64,000 nucleotides of DNA. It comes from Stenocarpella maydis. Lineage: Eukaryota; Ascomycota; Sordariomycetes; Diaporthales; Diaporthaceae. The translations under genes were made by a program, and so were the position numbers. The stretch spans positions 78,399 to 142,398 of the forward strand of contig NQMI01000123.1 in assembly GCA_002270565.1 (NCBI GenBank), given 5' to 3'. The notes beneath the pieces were generated by a model that made no database searches, had not been told where the DNA came from, and saw nothing but the letters and a program-made list of their open reading frames with translations. The number at the start of each line of letters is the position of its first letter. The first letter of the stretch is position 1. This document shows positions 31,492 to 42,184 of this stretch, in pieces.

Positions 31492-33067
31492 TTACAGAGT
31501 ATAACGGAAGTCTGGATGTCGATCACCCTTCTTTCCCTGGTCAATTTCCCTCACTTTGTCCTCCATGCTCATGGCGTCCCTATTGTGATTGATTCTGTTC
31601 AGAATTGTCCACATTGTGAAGTAGCCGATCGAAGCCACGGTGATAGTACCCAATGAGATAGCATGGCCTATCGTATAACGCCCATCTGGAGCCGTTATGC
31701 GGTAGATTTGGCCAGCCATGATACCAGCACTGTTGCCAATCGTCTGTTGCAACCCAATGGCAGTGGCTCGCTTGAAGTACCCGGCATTGCTGTTGCTGAC
31801 CCATGTGACGTTAAGCCCGACCACACAGTAGATTCCCGTGGCGGTAACAAACGTCGCGAAGTACTGCACCCCCGTCGCCTTCATGCTCACGCCCAGCATC
31901 AGCGCATACCCCGTCGCCGTCACAAGAGCCATAGGAACCATGAAGACGGCACGCTTGTTGACCTTGTCCGACACGTACGCGACGGTGAGATAGACCGCCG
32001 AGGCCCAGAGGTAGACCGGCACGGTGAGCAACTGCGTCTTGATGCTGCTGTATCCGAAGCCACGGATGATAACGGGCAAGAAAGTTCCAAACCCAAAGGA
32101 ACAAGTGTTGGCACAGAACTGACACCCGGCAGAAAGCCACACCTTGGGGTCCTGGAACGCGAGCCTCACCTCGGCCCTGTCAAAGCTCTCCGACTCGCCC
32201 TGGTATACCCTGCCTTGTTCTGCACGGATCCTCATCAGCGCCTTGTCCTGCTCCGTAAGCCATTTCGCACCCTCGAAGCTATCCGGCAGCAGGAATATGA
32301 AAGCAAATCCTACTGCCAGTGAGATGGCCCCCTCGATGAGGAACAACCATCTCCAGCCCGCTAGCCCCCCCGCGCCGTGCAGACTCGTTAGGCCGTATGC
32401 CAGCATGCCACCGAACGCACCAGACAGAGCTGCTGCGACAAACAGATACGAGACTCGGCGGGCCTGTTCTTCGCGCTTGTAGTATGTGCTGAGGTAAAGG
32501 GTCAAGCAGGGGAAAAGACCAGACTCGAACATGCCGAGGAGGAGGCGAGTCGCGAGGAGACCAGCATAATTCGAAACGAAGGCGGAGCCGATGACGGTCG
32601 CGGACCACGACAGTATGAAAAACGGAATGAGGCGGGATGGGCGAGCTTTCTTCAAGACGAGGGATGCGGGAATTTCAAAGACAATGTAGGTCACTGCGGA
32701 AGGTCAATCTTGGTGCATGTTGGAGACCAAGGGGGTCGTTTACCATAGAAGACTGTTACCGCAACATTGAGTCTGTTGCCAGTCAAGTCGAGGTCTTCGT
32801 TCATGCCGGCAATTGCTGCATTGCCTGGGTGTTGCGTTTTAGCCTGGGACTTTGCACGGCGCATATGCGGAACGTACCGATGTTACTGCGATCCAAGTAT
32901 GCGACGAGGAAAGCGATGACCATCATCGGCGCAAGCCAAAAGTCGAGTTTCTTGAGAAGCTTTGCTTCAGCCGCCGGCTCTACCGTCAGATGCGAGCTCG
33001 CAGGTCCGGAGCTGGGCGAACCGAGCTCGCCGTCCTTGGCGTCAACTGGCATCTTTTCCAGTGACAT
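31492..33067 (-). CDS. MFS transporter of the Dal5/ACS (anion:cation symporter) family
   Basis: Three exons. Exon 1 is 33067 to ~32876, ending DRSNIG; a middle exon of ~65 bases gives NAAIAGMNEDLDLTGNRLNV, and the long exon starts at VTYIVFEIPASL. The total is about 487 residues. Family marks are LDRSNIGNA after TM1, YIVFEIPASLVLKK, LGMFESGLFPCLTLYLSTYY, GWRWLFLIEG, and WVSNSNAGYFKRATAIG in the second half, with twelve spans. Dal5-type carriers import organic anions such as allantoate, nicotinate, pantothenate or aromatic acids. It is transcribed away from the adjacent Zn2Cys6 gene, suggesting inducer uptake for a small catabolic unit. The substrate is not readable. Confidence 0.9.
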
Positions 33068-33567
33068 ATTTTGGTCTCTGGGGCGAATGGTTCGATCGAG
33101 TCGTCAGTGGTGGTTATGCAACCGCTCAAACCCCGTCGACATCTCAGTGTCTCAATCCATTCTTGCATTGTTATTATATCATCCGAGATGTATCAGGAGG
33201 CTTACGCCCGGTTATGTCATTCGATAGACTTATCAGGCCGGTGTCATTTCCCGACGCCAAGCAAGATTAGTACTTATGGGGCAGCGTCCTCTCATCGTCG
33301 CACGTCGGGAAAAAAGGAACTTATCATCTTGTCGGCCGCTAATCCACATGTATCCGGCACCCTTATCGTGGTTGCGGTTGACAGCCCTTTTTTTTTCTCC
33401 TTTGTCGGATGTGGAGAACCTTGATAACAAGTACAAGTGGTTGTGCGTAAAAGCCGATTGTTCTTGGACTGGCAGCCCATGATCAACATATTTCCCGATC
33501 TCATAGCCACCAGAGCAAAGTCGCCCTAATATTTGGCGTTTCGTGCGATCGCGACGAACGGGCCCCA
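33068..33567. promoter_or_regulatory. Divergent promoter between transporter and regulator
   Basis: A 500-bp spacer separates the starts of the Dal5-type transporter and the Zn2Cys6 regulator. This head-to-head arrangement often means that the regulator controls its neighbour. A T9 run occurs near 33390. No operator was identified with confidence. Confidence 0.4.
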
Positions 33568-35919
33568 ATGCAAGAAGTACCGCCTCGGTCAGGTCCCAGG
33601 AGTGGTACACCAAATCCCCAAGATCTGACTTCTCGGAAGAGAAAGCGAGGGAGGCGTGCCGCTGCGTGCGAGTCCTGCCATCGGCGAAAACAAAGGGTGA
33701 GTGACAAGCAAGAGTATCAGTCTGATGTTCGGCCGATCGTGGCCTGCTTCTCCATCATCGGTCGGTCTGGCACCTCGCTGATATGCCACCTCGGCCGTTG
33801 CCCGTGCCACCCATTTGTATCTCATTTCCGGAAGCGCGTGTCGATGCACTTATCAAAGGCTCATCTCATCTCATCAGAATGCATTGTACACTCGGCTGAT
33901 ACACGGCAGTGCGACGGTTCCAGGCCATGCTTCAACTGCGAGCGCCGCGGCGTCGGGGCCTCATGCTCATATAGTCACCACGATGGCGGGGACTTACGCC
34001 CACAGCCCAGGCCACCTGTTGCCATGTCGCCAGCTGTGAATTTTTCAGTGACCACTTCACCCTCGAATTCCCCTAGGAATCCTGCTCGGGAACCAGGACG
34101 TCAGGAGCGTACTTCACCAGTGGGTGGGGCAGCAGTCGCCCCGAGGTTTGGTCAGGACCACCAGACCGAGTACCCAGTTGGGAATCTCTTTGAGAGCCGC
34201 GACGCGCCGTCTTTCTTCGGCTCATCCTACTTTGGGCCCCAGGCGGCTGCTAAGATCATCCAGGCTCCTGCCCCGGAGCTGTCGTCTGGTGTCTTGTCCA
34301 AGGCTCAAGCGAGCTCGACGCACTCGTTCCGGGACGAAGGTGGCCCATTCTCCCAGATATGGGAGCTGCTAGGGCTGTTGCCAAGGAAGAAATCGACCGT
34401 AGACCGATTGACAGACTGTTTTCTGAATGAACTGAACTGGGCTATCGATGCCGTCCAACCGACGTCGTTTAAGGCGAACTATGACAACTTTTGGTCTCGG
34501 AAGTTTGGCTTCGATGACTTCGCGACCATCGACCTCCGGTGGCTGGCGTTGCTCTTCATCGTCATGGCATATGGCGTCCTGCTGGACTGCCCAAATCCCC
34601 GGAACAGGGAGGTTCAGAGGGAGGTACATGAGACATCGCAGCGCTTCTATTGGGCGGCTCGAAGAGCCATTGTCATCGCGCCCACCTTTTACGGCGAGTC
34701 GACCGATCTCGTGAGGGCTGGGGTGCTGGTGACACGTTATCTCATCTACACGCGCCGCCTGCCAGAGTCGTGGCTGACGACCAGCTTCGCCATGCGCATG
34801 GCACAAGCTCAGGGAATGCATATCGACGGGGAAAGGTGGAGGCTATCAAGAAAGGAGACGGAGACCAGGAGGCGGTTGTGGAGCAACCTCTACATGCTGG
34901 ACAAAACCATCGCTCTCGCTCTCGGGCGCCCCTTTGCGATCGTCGACCAACAATGTCTTGTGAAGCAGGCATCCAACGTCTGGTTGGACGAGCTCAACGA
35001 CGAAGAGGCGGCAACAGCACCGGAAGCGCCACTCTCGGAACCGACAGCCAGTGTCTTTAGCCGCCTTGCCCATGAGCTGGCCGTGGTGGTGGGTAAGATT
35101 CAGGAACGCTGCTTCGGACTTTTTACCGTGTCCTACGAGACAGTCTTATCTCTCGACAAGGAGATCGAGACCTGGATGAGCAGGCTTCCCCCCTATTTCT
35201 ACCTCGTGGATCCCGATACATCGATGGATGAACGTCTGGCCTTCTTACCCTGGCAAAGGATGCATTTGCACAGCATGTATCACTTCGCGCGGGTCACCTT
35301 GCACCGTCCCTTCCTGCTCCGCCAGTCCGTCACAAACCGTTATAAGCACAGCCACGATGTCTGCATTGATTCTGCCTGTGCCGACCTCGGTATGGGCTTG
35401 AAACTTTTCAGCCAGCCACTCAACGACCGGTTGAAATGGACTCTTGGGCCACACAATCTCTTCAACAGTGCATTGGTGCTTGGTATCATCGCCGTCCGAG
35501 ACCCACACTCCCGGCGGTCGCAGGCGATCCTTGAAGATCTGACGGCCTACTGTGACATGCAAAGAAATGATGTCTGGCTCAACGAGTTCGCCCTAGCGGA
35601 GGTTAAGATCGTCGAGTTATGCATCAAGAAGGTGGGGCAGTCACAGACGACGCCTCTGAATCAGTCGGTACCCCTGGCCATGGCGGATGAACGCACGATC
35701 GGATCTGCTGGCCGGGAGAATATGATGCCCACGCAACCCGCACTGCGAGCCGAGAATCTTGACCTCGACCCCTTACTACCTGGGTCTGGATTTCCTCTTG
35801 GCTCTTTGGGTGCGCAGGTAACATGGGACGATCCTGGGTTCTTTTTACCAGAACATGGGGACTTGTCACAGTGGGAACATGTCATCAACACCATCATGCA
35901 TGACCAAATGAATGCTTGA
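33568..35919 (+). CDS. Zn2Cys6 transcription factor (Fungal_trans type)
   Basis: Exon 1 (33568-33696) ends in the zinc cluster at AACESCHRRKQR. Exon 2 starts at 33910 with CDGSRPCFNCERRGVGASC, giving C-x2-C-x6-C-x5-C-x2-C-x8-C. The intron 33697-33909 (GTGAGT..CAG) is 213 bases long, a multiple of three without in-frame stop, so an uninterrupted 783-codon frame also exists but would split the zinc cluster. The spliced protein is ~712 residues. Residues ~180-500 form the fungal-specific regulatory domain, with WLALLFIVMAYGVLLDCP and FAMRMAQAQGMHIDGERWRL followed by RRRLWSNLYMLD. It sits between a Dal5-type transporter and an FAH-family hydrolase and probably regulates them. Confidence 0.9.
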   Translation: MQEVPPRSGPRSGTPNPQDLTSRKRKRGRRAAACESCHRRKQRVSDKQEYQSDVRPIVACFSIIGRSGTSLICHLGRCPCHPFVSHFRKRVSMHLSKAHLISSECIVHSADTRQCDGSRPCFNCERRGVGASCSYSHHDGGDLRPQPRPPVAMSPAVNFSVTTSPSNSPRNPAREPGRQERTSPVGGAAVAPRFGQDHQTEYPVGNLFESRDAPSFFGSSYFGPQAAAKIIQAPAPELSSGVLSKAQASSTHSFRDEGGPFSQIWELLGLLPRKKSTVDRLTDCFLNELNWAIDAVQPTSFKANYDNFWSRKFGFDDFATIDLRWLALLFIVMAYGVLLDCPNPRNREVQREVHETSQRFYWAARRAIVIAPTFYGESTDLVRAGVLVTRYLIYTRRLPESWLTTSFAMRMAQAQGMHIDGERWRLSRKETETRRRLWSNLYMLDKTIALALGRPFAIVDQQCLVKQASNVWLDELNDEEAATAPEAPLSEPTASVFSRLAHELAVVVGKIQERCFGLFTVSYETVLSLDKEIETWMSRLPPYFYLVDPDTSMDERLAFLPWQRMHLHSMYHFARVTLHRPFLLRQSVTNRYKHSHDVCIDSACADLGMGLKLFSQPLNDRLKWTLGPHNLFNSALVLGIIAVRDPHSRRSQAILEDLTAYCDMQRNDVWLNEFALAEVKIVELCIKKVGQSQTTPLNQSVPLAMADERTIGSAGRENMMPTQPALRAENLDLDPLLPGSGFPLGSLGAQVTWDDPGFFLPEHGDLSQWEHVINTIMHDQMNA

Positions 35920-36112
35920 GGGCAATTTCGTATGATAGTTCCCTGATTGTCCACTCTGACCGGTCGCCATCTCGCCGAACACTTAGGTCTCACTAGCAGA
36001 GGAAGAAAATAGTCGGCAAGACCAATTCTTCTCACTCCACATGTAGACGTGCTTTTTCTGTCCGGACGAGCAATTTTGCCCAAGTTTCCACCCAGGAGCA
36101 CCATTTGCTGCC

Positions 36113-37123
36113 TTAACCCCCGTTTTCTCCATTTCTTCCCGTCGATGGCCTCTCCTCGTATTCAACCCGGTTCACAAGGCTGCCCAGCCCATGGCTCATG
36201 ACAATGCGGAGGTCATCACCAGGAGCGAGGAATAACGGCGGGGTCCTGCTTACGCCAATGCCGTGAGGTGTCCCAGTCATTATCACAGTGCCCGCTCCCA
36301 AGGTTGTGCCCTGCGATAAATACGCCACGATCTCGGAGATGGAGAAGATCATATCATCAGCTTTACCCTCCTGCATCACGTCGCCGTTGAGAACTGTCTT
36401 CAGCTCGATAACGGAAGGGTCTGGAATGCTCTTGGTGCTGACCAGACACGGACCCATTGGTGCGAAGCCATCGAAGCCCTTGCCAAATCCCCACTGAGCG
36501 CCGGCGAACTGGTGCTTTCTCGCAGTCACGTCGTTTGAACACGTATAGCCGAGAACGTAATCCATGGCTTCATCAACGGTGACATTCCGTGCATCTCGGC
36601 CGATGACTACAGCCAGCTCGGCCTCGTAGTCTGCCTGAAGATCCGTGGCCTGGTGGGGGATGAGAAGTGGTGCATTCGGCGCATTCAGACAGGTCGCCGG
36701 CTTGAAGAAGAGAGTAGGGTGTTCTGGCAGGTCCAAGTTCATCTCCTTGGCGTGCTTGCGGTAGTTGAGGCCGATGCAGCGAATAGTGCCGACCTCCTTG
36801 CTTGTCAGTGGTGGTAGTAATCTTTGGATTTTGAGTACTCTCGAGGTTGGCTCTGCTAAGGGGTCAAGCGCTGAACTGCCGCTGAAGACACGGACTGCAA
36901 CCGGGAGGGATGCTGCCAGAGCAGCTCCAACTGCAAACATGTCAGCAACTTGGTGCATGAATTCAAGCCAAGGTCAACTCACCGTCAACATCACTATCAA
37001 CTGGCTCGCCGATGTATTCCCTCCAGTCATTCTCGGCAATGAAGCGCACCAAACGGGACCATTTCTAAAAGTTCGTCAGCATGACATCTTGACATTTAAA
37101 AGTGGTCTTACAGGTGATATCAT
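36113..37123 (-). CDS. Fumarylacetoacetate hydrolase (FAH) family protein
   Basis: Three exons: a 12-base first exon 37123-37112 (MISP), 37064-36983, and 36930 to the stop at 36113, in phase, about 302 residues. The sequence reads KWSRLVRFIAENDWREYIG, then EVGTIRCIGLNYRKHAKEMN, LFFKPATCLNAPNAPLLIP, DYEAELAVVIGRDARNV, GYTCSNDVTARKHQ, KGFDGFAPMGPCLV and VIMTGTPHGIGVSR. These are the FAH fold marks, including the acidic metal ligands around YEAELAVVIG and the catalytic His in the YRKHAKE stretch. Family members cleave acylpyruvates or decarboxylate oxaloacetate and often end aromatic-catabolic routes. It is convergent with the regulator gene, 193 bases away. Confidence 0.87.
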
Positions 37124-38659
37124 CTTTGTTATGACCCCGAAATTCCCGGGCGTGTCTAACACAATTACACGGCTCCAAGGAATGAATTTTCCAGTGGGCG
37201 GTTCGCTTACGCAGTAATTCGACTCTTCTTTTCTGACGGACACTATAAATTTCCGCCAGTGTCCGAGTAGCTGGTCGCTTGATCGGCACAATATGTGGGC
37301 AACTCCCCCTCAGTTCCTCGCAGACTTGCCAGGTAGTAATTGCCGAACTGATCGGCAAACTCGATCGGCTTTTTCACACACGGAAAACAAGCAGATAAGC
37401 GTCAAGCTTGTGAGCCTGGACTACCAACCACCTCGGCATGTATGATAAATGCTGCTCTATCTGGGCCAAATATTTATTTTTAATCTCGTAGGCCCTTTCC
37501 AACAAAGTAGTAACTTTAGTTATATGAGGACGTATATCAATTGGAATTGCCTGGCAAGAGTATTGGTTGACAGCTGTATAAAATTCAAATAACTTAACTT
37601 TGCCAGCACCTATGGCTTGCACCTAGGCTCAAAGTCGAGGCAGTAGCTCCTTTGCCGATGTGGCAGTTGCCGCACTGATAATTCGTATCAACATACTCCG
37701 TACTCATACTACATATCGATTGCATGACTCGCACTCAGTGTCCATGGGGTGACCGTCAAGCACACGCAGGGGTTGGTGGTCCCCTCGTCGCCTGCCCTTG
37801 CAGTCGACGCCGTTCTCCGGCGCGGTCAATAGGTACGAGTCGTCTCTTGACTGTGCACAATAAGGATTTGTGCCAATCGAATTTTCAGTCTGCCACTAAC
37901 TTCGCATAGCCTCGGGAAGCCGCAGCTCATCCATTTTTCTCCATACTTCTCGCCCTGAGCTGAAAGGCTCCCAGAAGGTAATTCACTGCCTAGAGAATCA
38001 TCTTCTTGAACAGGGGCGGCGTTGCCATGTCAGGTGTGATCATGAGATTCCTCCATCCATCAGCCGGGCATGATGTGGTACCTTCGGGGCAGTTTTATGC
38101 AACGAACTTTATCGTAGCACTTGAGCCCTCCTTCAGCAATTTTCCTGTTTCCTTTGTGTATCGAAGTTTGATTCATCGCCATCCTCAAACTCTACAAGGA
38201 GGATATCCCGACAGGGGCTCTGAGGAGATGTCCACTACCAAAACGTATAGGCGATGCATAGAGTGGTGGAAACAAGAATAGTGGTGCTAAGTGACATTTC
38301 CGGCGCAATCTTGCTGGGGTAGTTGGAAGTTTGAGGGACCGAGACTGATGAGAAGAGTGAACTTGGAAAGAGCTGGGCGGCATCAGAGTGCTGGTTTATT
38401 GAAACAGGTCTGTTGGTTCACAACTTCCAGCTCCGCAGCCAATCGAAGTGCCCCCTGCCTTGGTTAGAGCCGTAGTAAACGCTCATAAGATTGGACGGGG
38501 ATTCAAAGAACAACCTGGGCACCTAGTTGTCTGCAGCAACGCCTGCAGCACGATGCTACCACCGCTCAGGCGACAGATATAACAAGTAGGAGGTCAATAA
38601 CCACCCCCATCCCGCCAATACATGTCACGGTGAGGTTTTTATCTGGATATTCCTATGAT
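37124..38659. other. Intergenic region
   Basis: About 1.5 kb between the FAH gene and the dead hydrolase. A minus-strand frame at 37374-37622 and a plus frame at 38006-38281 have no family resemblance. Part of the dead hydrolase 5' region may extend into 38280-38640 in shifted frames. Confidence 0.4.
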
Positions 38660-39158
38660 TTAAGCGGGCAGGGGCATTCATAGCCGACACCAACTTCAGA
38701 GGCCAAAAGAAGGTAGGAGTCCAGGGTTCTGACATTGAACCCTTGGAACTCGAGGGTGCGAAGGTCATAGAAGGTGGCCGGGTCATGATGCGACCGATAC
38801 CAGTGGAACACTGCTTTCTACCGCAGTCTGGCAGACGCTGCAAAGACCCAAGACATCTGGGCCTACAAGAATCGCCTGTCGGGGTTTCTATGGTGGATCT
38901 GGAATAGAGAAAGTACTGGCGGGCCGTGGCATCAAGACGCTCATACTTTCTGGAGCGAATACGGATCAGTGTGTTGGGAGGGGGGGTAGCCTCCAGGATG
39001 CTTTTACCAATGGGTGAGACTGTCTCATGCTGAGTGACGGGTGTGCAACAACGAGCCCTGAGTTCTGCAAGCGGTGCATTGAGTTCAATTGTGAAGCAGG
39101 ATGGGGCTTTCTGTTGAGCTGCAAAGACTTGGTCGATGAGTCAAGCAGCAATGTGTAG
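38660..39158 (+). pseudogene. Isochorismatase-like cysteine hydrolase, decayed
   Basis: Parts of one protein appear in successive frames: GSDIEPLELEGAKVIEGGR (~38728), then QWNTAFYRSLADAAKTQDIW and AYKNRLSG (~38810-38890), then FYGGSGIEKVLAGRGIKTLI and LSGANTDQCVG, then DCLMLSDGCATTSPEF and GWGFLLSCKDLVDE to a TAG at 39156-39158. GxNTDQCVxxSLxDAF with D..L..DGCATT is the hallmark of isochorismatase-like hydrolases and includes the catalytic Cys. At least two frameshifts (~38800, ~38890), a six-base G-rich insertion after QCVG and an in-frame TGA after DAFTNG show it is dead. In the family it would hydrolyse an amide or isochorismate. Confidence 0.65.
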
Positions 39159-39903
39159 GTCTCAAACCACATTGAAGCAGTTTCACTTCCTTAAGAAACA
39201 TGATCTCACTGTTAACTCGGAGCTGTTTTCCATAAGGTGGACAGCCCTCCTTCCAGAACCAGGCGTGCAAGACGCATGCCATGACTTATCCGCCCATGAC
39301 TAATAAGTATCTTGGCAGCATAGCTTGGCAGTGGTTTATTCCAACGACGACGCCTACAGTAGCACGAAGCACGTTCTCTGTCCCGGAATCGACTCACAGG
39401 ACAATAGATCAACCCGACCGCGGGAGCGAGCCTAGCTAAAACAATACCTAGGTATCTATCCATATACATGTGCCAGCCGGCCTGTGGTATGCCGTCATGC
39501 ATTCGGCTTCAGCTCCACCCTCCACGCCTGCAGCACGCTGTGAGATCCACCGATGACTCCACATAAAGGCCCTTGGGTAATCTGAGTGATCTTATCAGAT
39601 GCTCTCCTGGGCTACATAACCTTGGCACGCTAGCTGATGGAAAACCTAGAATGCCCAAGAGAAAAATCTTGACAGATTTCCCCATTACTCTAAACCGTTT
39701 TCGCTTCGTTGTCTATATAATCTTACGTTTCTGTCCCGGACTAGCCCAACCTGTTTGTTGAGCTGCCGGTCGCGGACGTCGGCCAGCACTGAATTGAGAA
39801 CGAGCACCTAATTAACCAACGCTGAATGCTGCCTTCACGAGAAGATACCCGCCTCTAGCCCTTGCCTTTAATCACTCTATTTACTACAATCAGCCGTTGG
39901 CGA
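39159..39903. other. Intergenic region with TACCTAGGTA
   Basis: About 0.75 kb before the MFSD1-like gene. It contains the palindrome at 39445-39454. No gene was recognised. Confidence 0.45.
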
Positions 39904-41658
39904 ATGGTCTATAGTCCTGCAGCCATGGTCGAAAACCAAGGCGGCAGTCCTTACAGCAGGAAAGGAGTCGAAGACCGCGTCAACGAAGTTTCATTACCGC
40001 CAGACTCGTCGTCCACCGAGGAGGCGAAACCGCCACCCCCTTTGTACTGGAAACTCGTTGCCGTAGCCCTGATTTCATGCATCAGCTTTGGCTCATCATG
40101 GAGTTCAGGGATTACTGGTGCTTTGAAGTCCACCCTGAAGAAGGAGTTGGGCATCAATAACAAGCAGTTCTCGCTGCTCGAGGCCAGCGAGGACTTCATG
40201 GTCACGCTCCTGATTCTTTCAAGTGGGATCTTGACTGATCGGATTGGAGGTGCTGGAGCGATGTTGTATGGTTTGTCTCACCCACACTTGCAACAGGTCG
40301 AACCTCCGAGCAGTAATCGAGACTAATCTAACGCCAGGCAACATCATCTACTCCATTGGCTCGGTCATCGTCGCGGCCGCAGCTCAAGTCCGCTCTTTCA
40401 AACTCATGATCGGCGGCCGGGTCATCCTTGCCCTCGGTGACATCGCCACCCAAGTGGCCCAGTACAAGGTATTCAGCTCCTGGTTCTCGCCCAACAACGG
40501 CTTCGCATCGACATTGGGTATCGAGCTCGGGATCAAAAAGATTGGTGGCTTCGTGGGCAAGTCTTCGGCCAATATCATTTCCAAGAACACTGGCAATTTT
40601 GCTTGGGTCTTCTGGGTCTCCGTGTTCATGAACATCTTGACAAACGTGCTCACCATGGTCTTCTTCTGGTTCAACGGCATAGCGCACAAGAAGTTCGGCA
40701 ACGTTACGGATCCGGCAACCGGTGAGCAATTGACTGAAAAGTCCAAGAAGTTTCAACCGAGAAAGGTCCTCGAGCTGCCTTGGGTTTTCTGGGCCGTCAT
40801 CGCATTCTCGCTTTTCCAGACCAGCACCGCTGTTGTCTTCACACAAAACGCCACGGAACTCGCCGAGAAGAGATTCAACACTGACTCTATTACGGCCGGT
40901 TGGTACTCGGCAACTCTGCAGTACGCTGGCTTCTTCTTGGTACCGTGCATCGGCGCCTTTATTGATATCCTGGGGAATCGAATAACCCTGCGTAAGTCTC
41001 AAACATAAGTTGGCGATATGCGCAGTATACTGAACATATACAGTTGCAATCTGCGGTACTGGAGTCTTCTTGGCCATGGGTCTCGTCAATTGGGCTACGG
41101 ACACCACGGGGACGGCCGCTGCCTTTGGCATCTACGCTGTTGCTTTTACGCTGGGTCCAACCACAATCATCGACAGCATTCGAACATCTATGTGGCATGG
41201 TTCAACCTTCGGCTCAGCCTATGCCGTCAAGGTTGCTACAAATAATGCGTGAGTGCTTCACACATACCAGCATCTAGAGCCTTGGCTAACTAATCACACT
41301 CCCCCGCAGGATGAACATCATAGTCCGCGTAGTCACCGGCGCAATCCAGGACGCTGACAACGACAGCTACAACCACGTGGTTATTGTCTACGTCGTTCTT
41401 GCTGCCGCATCTGTACTCGTTTCCATCATGTTGGTTGCGCTGTCGTGGTGGTCCGTTGACCTCGGGAACTTGCAATGGACCAGGAAGCAGCGCATTGCTC
41501 ATGGGGAGCTGTGGAATGAGAGGAAGAGGGCATTCTACGAGGACAACGGGCCACGGAATAAGCTCATTTCCAAAGTCTGCTTCTGTGCCCTTGTTTTTTT
41601 GATCCTCGGCTCCTGGTCAGCGTATTTTTGGGGTGTTGCTACCGGTAATAATTCGTAG
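39904..41658 (+). CDS. MFS transporter, MFSD1-like
   Basis: Four exons: 39904-40270, 40338-40991, 41044-41248 and 41310-41658, all in phase, about 524 residues. The start is 39904 or the downstream ATG 39925 (MVENQGGSPY). The N-terminal 50 residues are polar. Then come twelve hydrophobic spans, with LILSSGILTDRIGGAGAMLY, the loop RVILALGDIATQVAQYKVFS, LGIELGIKKIGGFVGKSSAN and SIRTSMWHGSTFGSAYAVKV. This pattern matches fungal relatives of vertebrate MFSD1, a lysosomal dipeptide carrier, so a vacuolar or endomembrane location is plausible by family. Its substrate in fungi is not established to my knowledge. It does not look tied to the flanking enzymes. Confidence 0.8.
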
Positions 41659-42184
41659 GATTTCGAACTGCTTTTTGGAATCATGTTGGCCTCCTGGCCC
41701 TTTTATAATTACGAAATTGGGGATTCTGTGAAAATGAGGCTATTAATAGATGTGATTAGCAAACCCTAGTAGTACGAGGATTTCACTATTGCGAATAAGT
41801 ACATACTTCAGTGGAGTGGCTCGCAATGTAATATCATTACCTACCACTGTATCTGTGTCCGAGCTGTTCAACTTTTGTGTCAGCAATTCTTCTGGCGGAG
41901 CCGATCCGATCCTTTACTGCCTGGCACAGTACTCAACCCGAAATGAAGAATGCAAATGAAGTCATCAGTCGTAGAATCCTCAGGCTACTTCGAACTAAAT
42001 CATCTCCGCTGTCATTGCAGACCATTTCTCCCCAAGTCACATTGTCGAGCAATCCTCTTTTTACTGCTAGGCTTAGGATCAATCTATTTCAAATCTCAAC
42101 GCCTGTATGTGGGTTCCCCTGGATACCGTCCTTATTTACTACCTAGGCAGCTTATTGAACCTGGGCGAATTGCAGAAGAGAATT
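41659..42184. other. Tail-to-tail intergenic spacer
   Basis: About 0.5 kb between the stops of the MFSD1-like gene and the fucosidase gene. It is AT-rich, with a TACCTAGGC variant near 42139. No gene. Confidence 0.45.

Noticed and set aside
33697..33909. Reading through the regulator intron as coding sequence
   Set aside because: It would separate the first two from the remaining zinc-cluster cysteines; splice signals are good.
37374..37622. 82-codon minus frame
   Set aside because: No start context, motif or splice partner; composition is not convincing.
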